Below are positions 58,592-64,000 of a DNA stretch of 64,000 nt, piece by piece. The notes below the pieces were generated by a model. The model was given only the letters and a program-made list of their open reading frames with translations. It made no database searches and was not told the DNA's origin. Each line of letters begins with the position of its first letter. Positions within the stretch are counted from its first letter, which is position 1. The position numbers were made by a program, and so were the translations under genes. The stretch lies in assembly GCF_000620785.1 (NCBI RefSeq), contig NZ_JIAI01000001.1, forward strand, positions 1,302,001 to 1,366,000, in the 5' to 3' direction. This DNA is from Actinospineispora acaciae DSM 45401. GTDB taxonomy: Bacteria > Actinomycetota > Actinomycetes > Mycobacteriales > Pseudonocardiaceae.

Positions 58592-59954
58592 GCCGCTCGC
58601 GCGTTCGCTCCCCCCGGTGGTTGGCGTAGGCGCCGATGGTGACGGCGGCGGCTACGGCCAGGGAGAGGATGACCTGCAGGCGGGCGGAGGCGTCGAAGAG
58701 CATTCCGATGACGATGGCGACCAGGGCGAGGATGACCAGGACGGTGATCCACGGGAAGCCCCACATCGCGACCCGTTCGGCACGCAGCGAGGCGCCGCGG
58801 TCCGCCGATCGCCGGCGGGCGAACAGCTGCGTCACCGCGATTCCGATGTAGACGAACAGGGCGAGCGTGCTGGTGGACTCCTGGATGAACAGGAACACAG
58901 TGTCCGGGGCGACGTAGTTGAAGACGACGGCGACCAGGCCCACCGCCGAGGCGGTGAGAACGGCGTTGCGGGGTACGCCGGCGCGGGTCGCGAGGCCGCA
59001 GAGCGCCGGGGCGCCGCCGCGGCGGGCGATGGAGAACATCATCCGCGAGGCGGTGTAGATGCTGGAGTTGAGGGCGGAGAGCACGGCGGTCAGCGCGACC
59101 AGCGTGATGATCTCGCCGGCCGCCGGGATGCGCAGGTGGCTGAGGACGGCGGCGAACGGGCCGATGACCAGCTCGTCGGCGCTCCACGGCACCAGGGTGA
59201 CCACCACGACCATGCTGCCGATGTAGAACAGCAGGATCCGCCAGACCACGCTCCGGATGGCCTTGCGCAGCGCGGTGGTCGGCTCGCGCGACTCGGCGGC
59301 GGCGATGGTGACGATCTCGGTGCCGACGAAGCTGCCGACGATGATCAGGATGCCGGCGACGATCGCGCCGGGGCCGTGTGGCAGGAAGCCTCCGGCGCCG
59401 ACCAGGTTGGACAGGCCCGGCGGCCGTGCGCCGGGGAGCAGCCCGACGATGGCGAGCGCGCCGATGGCGAGGAACGCGACGATCGCGGCGACCTTGATGG
59501 TGGCGAACCAGAACTCGAACTCGCCGAACGACCTGACCGACGCCAGGTTCGACGCGGTGAGCGCGACCAGGATGACCAGCGCGTAGAACCACTGCGGCAG
59601 CGCGGGCAGCCAGGCGTGCACGAGCCTGGCCCCGGCCGCGTCCTCGAGCGCGATCACGCCGAGCCAGTACCACCAGTACAGCCAGCCGATGATGAACCCG
59701 GCGCGCGGCCCGAACGTCTTCTCCGCGTAGGCCGAGAAGGAGCCGCTGTCCGGGTCGTTGGCGGCCAGCTCGCCGAGCATGCGCATGATGAACACGACGA
59801 TCAGGCCGGTGATCGCGTAGCTGACGATGACGCCGGGGCCGACCTTGTGGATCGCCGAGCCGGACGCCACGAACAGCCCGGCGCCGATCACTCCCCCGAT
59901 GGAGATCATCGTCAGGTGGCGTTGGCGCAGCGACCTGCCCAGTGCCTGAGGCAT
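58578..59954 (-). CDS. Amino acid permease (APC superfamily)
   Basis: 458 residues and 12 helices: LRQRHLTMISIGGVIGAGLFVASGSAIHKVGPGV at the start, GLIVVFIMRMLGELAA and GSFVGTEIVTIAAAESREPTTALRK further on. It is similar in design to the permease at 41215 and probably a paralogue. It follows leuD with only 3 bp between, so it is the last gene of the leuC-amidohydrolase-MHS-leuD operon. Confidence 0.88.
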   Translation of the reverse strand: MPQALGRSLRQRHLTMISIGGVIGAGLFVASGSAIHKVGPGVIVSYAITGLIVVFIMRMLGELAANDPDSGSFSAYAEKTFGPRAGFIIGWLYWWYWLGVIALEDAAGARLVHAWLPALPQWFYALVILVALTASNLASVRSFGEFEFWFATIKVAAIVAFLAIGALAIVGLLPGARPPGLSNLVGAGGFLPHGPGAIVAGILIIVGSFVGTEIVTIAAAESREPTTALRKAIRSVVWRILLFYIGSMVVVVTLVPWSADELVIGPFAAVLSHLRIPAAGEIITLVALTAVLSALNSSIYTASRMMFSIARRGGAPALCGLATRAGVPRNAVLTASAVGLVAVVFNYVAPDTVFLFIQESTSTLALFVYIGIAVTQLFARRRSADRGASLRAERVAMWGFPWITVLVILALVAIVIGMLFDASARLQVILSLAVAAAVTIGAYANHRGERTRERLIRC

Positions 59955-59957
59955 GGC

Positions 59958-60572
59958 TCACCCACCCCCAACCATGTCGGTGACCGGAAGCCAGGCGCGC
60001 CTCCTCGTCTCGTACCGCGCCACCAGGTCGATCTTTGCGAGGGTCAGCGCGATGTCGTCGAGCCCGTGCAGCAGCTGGTACCTGTCGCGCGGGTCGAACC
60101 GGAAGGCGATGTCGCGGGCCAGGTCGTGGTGGCGGACTACCTGGGCGTCGAGGTCGACGGTGATCCGGGTGGCCGGATGGCGCGAGACCGCCCGCCGCAG
60201 CCCGTCGATCTCGTCGGGGTCCAGGGTGAACGCCAGGAGGCCGTTCTTCGTCGCGTTCACCGCGAAGATGTCGCCGAGGCTCTCCGCGATGACGACGCGG
60301 AACCCGAAGTCGCGCAGCGCCCAGACGGCGTGCTCGCGCGAGGACCCGATGCCGAAGTCGGCGCCGGCCACCAGGATGCTGGCGCCGGCGAACTCCGGCC
60401 GGTTGAGCGCGAAGTCGGGGTCGCGGTCCCGCCAGCGCCGGAACAGGCCGTCGGCGAACCCCGTCCGGGTCAGCCGCTTCATGTAGGCGGCCGGGATGAT
60501 CTGGTCGGTGTCGACGTTGTCGACGGCCAGCGGGACGGCGGTCCCGGTGTGGCGCACGAACGGTTCGATCAT
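59958..60572 (-). CDS. leuD: 3-isopropylmalate dehydratase small subunit-like (LeuD)
   Basis: 204 residues: NVDTDQIIPAAYMKRLTRTGFADGLFRRWR and ASILVAGADFGIGSSREHAVWALRDFGFRVVI are the aconitase swivelling-domain signature. With LeuC it isomerises or hydrates C4-C6 dicarboxylates. The ATG at 60572 overlaps the MHS gene stop (ATGA). Being split from leuC by two unrelated genes and beside a permease suggests a catabolic dehydratase (for example citraconate- or dimethylmalate-type) rather than leucine synthesis. Confidence 0.88.
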   Translation of the reverse strand: MIEPFVRHTGTAVPLAVDNVDTDQIIPAAYMKRLTRTGFADGLFRRWRDRDPDFALNRPEFAGASILVAGADFGIGSSREHAVWALRDFGFRVVIAESLGDIFAVNATKNGLLAFTLDPDEIDGLRRAVSRHPATRITVDLDAQVVRHHDLARDIAFRFDPRDRYQLLHGLDDIALTLAKIDLVARYETRRRAWLPVTDMVGGG

Positions 60573-61849
60573 GCCGACGCCCACCGGCGGGCCAGCAGGC
60601 CACCCGTCCCGGTCGCCAGCGCGACGGCCACCAGCAGCACGGCCGCCGGCCACGACCGCCCGCCCGACCAGGCCACCAGCGCGCTCGCCACCACCGGGAT
60701 GAACCCGCTCACCACGCCGCCGATGTTGTACCCGACGCCGACGCCGCTGTACCGGAATCCCGCCGGGAACAGGCTGGCGAGCAGCTCCCCGGCCACCGCG
60801 AAGGTGGTCGACAGGCACGCCACCCCGACCACCACCCCGACGATCACGCCGACCGCGGTGCGGGTGTCTATCAGCGCGAAGACCGGGAACGCGACGACCG
60901 CGGTGAGCGCCCCGCCGAGGGCACACACGGAGCCGGACCCGATCCGGTCCGCCAGCCGCCCGCTGACCACCAGCACCGCCATCTCCACGACCGCCGCCGC
61001 CAGCGTGGCGGCGAGCATCAGCCCGGGCGACAGGTGCAGGTTCATCGTGCCGTAGCTGATCACGAACGTGGTCATCAGGTAGAAGCCGCCGATGCCGAGC
61101 ATCGACGCGGCCCCGCCGACGAGCAGCTCGGGCAGGCAGTTGCGGAACAGGTCGACCAGCGGCACCGACCGGCGCTCGTCGCGCTCCACCAGCCTGGCGA
61201 ACTCGGGCGTCTCCTCGATCCGGCGCCGCATCCGCACGACGATCAGGAGCAGCGGGAACGCCGCGAGGAAGGGCAGCCGCCAGGCCCAGGCGTCGAACGT
61301 CTCCGGCGGCAGCAGCGAGACCAGGCTGAACGCTCCGGACGACAGCAACAGGCCGGTGGGCGAACCGAGCTGCGGCAGCGCCGCGTACCGGCCTCGGTGC
61401 GACGGCGGCGCGTGCTCCACGGCCAGGGTGATGGCGCCACCCCACTCGCCGCCCACGCCGATGCCCTGCAACACCCGCAGGCAGGTCAGCAGCAGCGGCG
61501 CCGCGACGCCGATCGTCGCGAAGTCGGGGAGCACGCCGATCAGCCCGGTGACGATGCCGATCATCGTCACCGTGACCAGCAGGGTGCGGCGCCGTCCCAG
61601 CCGGTCCCCGATGTGGCCGAACAGCGCGGCGCCGACCGGGCGGGCCACGAACCCGATCGAGAACGACGCGAACGCGGCGAGCGTGGCCACGGCGGGGTCG
61701 TGGCTGGTGAAGTACAGGCGGTTGAAGACGATCGAGGCCGCCGTGCCGTACAGGAAGTAGTCGTAGGCCTCCAGCGCGGTGCCGACGTAGGCGGCGACGG
61801 CCATCCGGCGGGCGAGGCCGTGGTCGTGGCGGATGGCTGTCTGGTTCAC
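60569..61849 (-). CDS. MHS-family MFS permease
   Basis: 426 residues from GTG 61849 ([40 protein letters not shown]). RPVGAALFGHIGDRLGRRRTLL and RVLQGIGVGGEWGGAITLAVEHAPPS are the metabolite:H+ symporter hallmarks. Its start overlaps the amidohydrolase stop (GTGA) and its stop overlaps leuD. It probably imports the organic acid or amide handled by this operon. Confidence 0.88.
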   Translation of the reverse strand: MNQTAIRHDHGLARRMAVAAYVGTALEAYDYFLYGTAASIVFNRLYFTSHDPAVATLAAFASFSIGFVARPVGAALFGHIGDRLGRRRTLLVTVTMIGIVTGLIGVLPDFATIGVAAPLLLTCLRVLQGIGVGGEWGGAITLAVEHAPPSHRGRYAALPQLGSPTGLLLSSGAFSLVSLLPPETFDAWAWRLPFLAAFPLLLIVVRMRRRIEETPEFARLVERDERRSVPLVDLFRNCLPELLVGGAASMLGIGGFYLMTTFVISYGTMNLHLSPGLMLAATLAAAVVEMAVLVVSGRLADRIGSGSVCALGGALTAVVAFPVFALIDTRTAVGVIVGVVVGVACLSTTFAVAGELLASLFPAGFRYSGVGVGYNIGGVVSGFIPVVASALVAWSGGRSWPAAVLLVAVALATGTGGLLARRWASA

Positions 61850-63507
61850 GCGGCGCCTCCTTGCGCGAGCGGCGGACCTGTCGTGCGGTCGTCGAGGTTG
61901 CCGGCGCCGTGGGTGCAGCGGCCGCCGACGAACGTGGCCCGCACTTCGATGTCGTCGATGCGGGAGGTGGGTACGGTGGTCGGGTCGTCGTCGAGCAGCG
62001 CAAGGTCGGCGAGCATCCCCGGTGCGATCCGGCCGCGGTCGTGTTCGGCGTGCGAGGCGTACGCGGCGTCGGTGGTGAACGCGCGCAGCGCCGTCTCGGC
62101 GTCGACCCGTTCGTCGGGTCCGAGCACGAGGCCGTTGCGGGTCCGGCGCTCGACCATGGACCGCATGCCGGCCAGCGGCGCGCCGGTGGACACGCACGGG
62201 CGGTCCGAGCTGCCCGCGACCCTCAGCCCGGCGTCGAGGAACGAGCGGTGTCGGTGGAAGGTCGCCGCGCGCTCGGGTCCCAGCGCGTCGGCCGCGGCGT
62301 CCCCGATCTCGTACAGGAAGCGCGCCTGCGGCACCGGGACCACGCCCAGCGCGGCCAGGCGCGGGAGCTGGTCCGGGCGCACCGTCGCCGCGTGCTCGAT
62401 GCGGTGGCGCACGTCGTGGCGGGGCCGGAGCCGGTGCGCCAGCTCGAACGCGTCGAGGGCCAGGTCGATCGCGCGGTCGCCGATGGCGTGCGCGGCGACC
62501 CGCCAGCCCGCGCGGTGCGCGGCGACGACGAGCGCGCGCAGGGTCTCCTCGTCGTCCTGCAGGTAGCCGGCGCCGGGGTGGTCACGGAACGGTTCGGTGA
62601 GAGCGGCGGTGTGGCTGCTCAGCGCGCCGTCGAGGAACACCTTCATCGGCCCGATGCGGAGGTGGTCGTCGCCGAAGCCGCTGGTCAGGCCCAGGTCGAG
62701 GCCCACCGGCAGGTCGTCGTCGGGATGGCCGCGCAGCGGGTGCAGCGCGTCGCTGGCCGGCATCAGCTCGACCCGCTGCGCCAGCTCGCCCCGGCGGCGG
62801 GCGAGCTGGTACGCGGCGGCCTCCACCGGGCTGTGGCCGATCCAGCCGCCCCCGATGCCGGCCTCGGTGACGTGGGTCAGCCCCTCCGCGGCGTAGTGCC
62901 GCGCCGCCCGCGCCACCGCCGAGGCCAGCTCCTCCACCGGGTACGGCACGACCAGCGCCTTGACCAGGCCCTGGGCCTGCTCCTCCAGCCGCCCGGTGTC
63001 ACGGTCGACGACGCCGCCCTCGGGCACCCGCACCGAGCCGTCCAGGACCCCCATGCGGTCGAGCAGCACGGTGTTGACGACGCAGACGTGCGCGGAGCGA
63101 TGCTTGAGCCAGACCGGCCGGCCACCGCCGGCGCGGTCGAGCGCGGCCCGGTCCGGGTGGCCGCCCAGCGCGAAGTCGTCGTAGCCGGCGCCGATCACCC
63201 ACGCGTCCGAGGGCAGCCCGGCGGCCCGGCGGGCCACCGCGTCGTAGAGGTCGGCCATGCTCGCGGTGGTGCTCAGGTCCAGCTCGGCGAGGGAGAGCCC
63301 GAACCAGGCCATGTGGTTGTGCGCGTCGGCGAAGCCGGGGACCAGGGTGGCGCCGTCGCAGTCCACGACGGTGCGCGCGCCCAGCTCGGTGACGTCCTCG
63401 TCGACGCCGACGATCCGCCCGTGCAGCACCCCTACCGCGCTGGCGGCCGGACGGTCCGGATCGAGCGTGCGCACCCGGGCGTTGCGGAGCAGCAGGTCGA
63501 GTCTCAT
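61846..63507 (-). CDS. Amidohydrolase, YtcJ-like
   Basis: 553 residues from ATG 63507. Ligand motifs are [24 protein letters not shown] (HxH), [40 protein letters not shown] and [19 protein letters not shown]; the C-terminal [20 protein letters not shown] completes the fold. It is a distant paralogue of the enzyme at 25596. It lies between leuC and the MHS permease with 4-bp overlaps on both sides, so it is firmly part of the operon; hydrolysis of an imported amide to feed the LeuCD-type dehydratase is a plausible role. Confidence 0.88.
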   Translation of the reverse strand: MRLDLLLRNARVRTLDPDRPAASAVGVLHGRIVGVDEDVTELGARTVVDCDGATLVPGFADAHNHMAWFGLSLAELDLSTTASMADLYDAVARRAAGLPSDAWVIGAGYDDFALGGHPDRAALDRAGGGRPVWLKHRSAHVCVVNTVLLDRMGVLDGSVRVPEGGVVDRDTGRLEEQAQGLVKALVVPYPVEELASAVARAARHYAAEGLTHVTEAGIGGGWIGHSPVEAAAYQLARRRGELAQRVELMPASDALHPLRGHPDDDLPVGLDLGLTSGFGDDHLRIGPMKVFLDGALSSHTAALTEPFRDHPGAGYLQDDEETLRALVVAAHRAGWRVAAHAIGDRAIDLALDAFELAHRLRPRHDVRHRIEHAATVRPDQLPRLAALGVVPVPQARFLYEIGDAAADALGPERAATFHRHRSFLDAGLRVAGSSDRPCVSTGAPLAGMRSMVERRTRNGLVLGPDERVDAETALRAFTTDAAYASHAEHDRGRIAPGMLADLALLDDDPTTVPTSRIDDIEVRATFVGGRCTHGAGNLDDRTTGPPLAQGGAA

Positions 63508-64000
63508 ACCGGCGCCAACTCGCCCGGAGAGGCAAGGCGCCCCGCGACCGCGCTCGCCGCCGCCACCGACGGCGACGCCAGATGGGTGCGCCCGCCCTGG
63601 CCCTGGCGCCCCTCGAAGTTCCGGTTCGAGGTCGACACCGCGCGCTCGCCGGGGCCGAGCTGGTCGGGGTTCATGCCCAGGCACATCGAGCAGCCGGCGC
63701 CGCGCCACTGCGCACCGGCCCGCCGGAACACCTCGTCCAGCCCCTCCGCCTCGGCCTCGGCCCGCACCCGCGACGAGCCGGGCACCACCAGCATCCGCAC
63801 CCGGGGGCGCACCCGCCGGCCGCGCAGCACGTCGGCGGCGGCGCGCAGGTCCTCCAGCCGGCCGTTCGTGCACGACCCCAGGAACACCACGTCGATGTCG
63901 ATCTCCCGCATCGGCGTGCCCGGCCGCAGGCCCATGTACGCCAGCGACCGCTCCGCCGCCTCCCGCCGCCCGCCCGCCAGCTCCTCCGGCGCGGGGACGT
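63504..64000 (-). CDS. leuC: 3-isopropylmalate dehydratase large subunit-like (LeuC), C-terminal part, truncated by window edge
   Basis: About 164 residues are visible, in frame to the end of the window. [25 protein letters not shown] holds the first cluster cysteine. [32 protein letters not shown] holds the second and third [4Fe-4S] ligands (CxxC) and the LeuC/aconitase signature. The N-terminal two thirds lie beyond position 64000. The stop overlaps the amidohydrolase ATG (ATGA). Confidence 0.9.
   Translation of the reverse strand, partial: VPAPEELAGGRREAAERSLAYMGLRPGTPMREIDIDVVFLGSCTNGRLEDLRAAADVLRGRRVRPRVRMLVVPGSSRVRAEAEAEGLDEVFRRAGAQWRGAGCSMCLGMNPDQLGPGERAVSTSNRNFEGRQGQGGRTHLASPSVAAASAVAGRLASPGELAPV

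Noticed and set aside
60000..63900. Several overlapping frames on both strands in the leuCD operon
   Set aside because: Only the frames with LeuD, MHS, YtcJ and LeuC motifs are coding; the others are shadows.
1..64000. tRNA, rRNA, CRISPR arrays, insertion sequences, prophage or attachment sites
   Set aside because: Looked for and not seen: no transposase or integrase motifs, no repeat-spacer pattern and no cloverleaf-like sequence that I could recognise by eye.

Overview
The window is GC-rich (roughly 70 % or more by eye). It is densely packed, has many GTG starts, and neighbouring genes often overlap by 4 bp (ATGA/GTGA). It carries an F420-type LLM oxidoreductase and a mycofactocin-type short-chain dehydrogenase. 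Together this points to a free-living, catabolically versatile actinomycete, perhaps a Pseudonocardiales-type soil organism (inference; no rRNA or tRNA gene is present to place it). I see no phage genes, transposases, CRISPR arrays or RNA genes. The layout is a chain of small catabolic modules, each made of a transporter, one or a few enzymes and a local regulator (IclR, GntR, MocR, LysR, TetR, ArsR or MerR type).

The central theme, about 10-51 kb, is organosulfonate breakdown. A predicted sulfoacetate module lies at 12.7-20.2 kb: an ACS-type MFS permease faces an acylating sulfoacetaldehyde dehydrogenase (SauS-like) and a two-subunit ADP-forming acyl-CoA ligase, flanked by two IclR regulators and followed by phosphotransacetylase (pta). 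A MocR/TauR-like regulator sits next to pta. A type III iron alcohol dehydrogenase with an MHS permease (23.3-24.6 kb) could feed in isethionate or another hydroxy compound. Xsc, sulfoacetaldehyde acetyltransferase, lies at 32.6-34.4 kb and is the strongest single assignment. A molybdoenzyme plus a fused FeS/NrfD membrane subunit (45.9-50.3 kb) resembles the SoeABC sulfite dehydrogenase and would remove the sulfite that Xsc releases. A Mrp-type FeS carrier follows directly. The proposed route is sulfoacetate -> sulfoacetyl-CoA -> sulfoacetaldehyde -> sulfite + acetyl phosphate -> acetyl-CoA, with sulfite -> sulfate. Two class III aminotransferases (10.0 and 36.8 kb) are candidates for taurine-like input.

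A palindrome, TTCCA-N5-TGGAA or close variants, recurs before the first IclR gene, between the permease and sauS, over the start codon of the second IclR gene, and twice before the iron alcohol dehydrogenase. It ties these separated operons into one likely IclR regulon. A CobS/CobT-like AAA/VWA pair is co-transcribed with the IclR gene that faces xsc. A 57-residue peptide with ten cysteines (21.80-21.97 kb), preceded by a tandem palindromic repeat, is the most enigmatic coding feature.

Regions in order: 0-5.6 kb, MFS permeases (one fused to a Usp domain) with an LLM oxidoreductase and a Rid protein; 5.7-6.6 kb, an IclR remnant and YqeY; 6.5-8.7 kb, formamidase, FmdB-like protein and AmiS channel; 8.8-12.6 kb, Usp, two CrcB fluoride channel subunits, a GSA-type aminotransferase and a YkvI-like transporter; 12.7-25.5 kb, sulfonate and alcohol modules with three IclR regulators; 25.6-28.9 kb, amidohydrolase, DUF3311 and Na+/solute symporter; 29.0-34.4 kb, CobT/CobS/IclR facing xsc; 34.4-41.0 kb, ArsR/erythromycin esterase, AhpD-like, aminotransferase and FAD-SnoaL/TetR; 41.2-45.8 kb, APC permease, LysR, mycofactocin SDR and MHS permease; 45.9-52.1 kb, the soe-like operon with Mrp and two DUF202 proteins; 52.0-55.0 kb, FAD monooxygenase/MerR and a BtuF-like protein; 55.1-58.6 kb, GntR, MFS and deaminase-type amidohydrolase; 58.6-64.0 kb, APC permease and a leuD-MHS-amidohydrolase-leuC operon that runs off the window. 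No stretch longer than about 180 bp lacks a gene.
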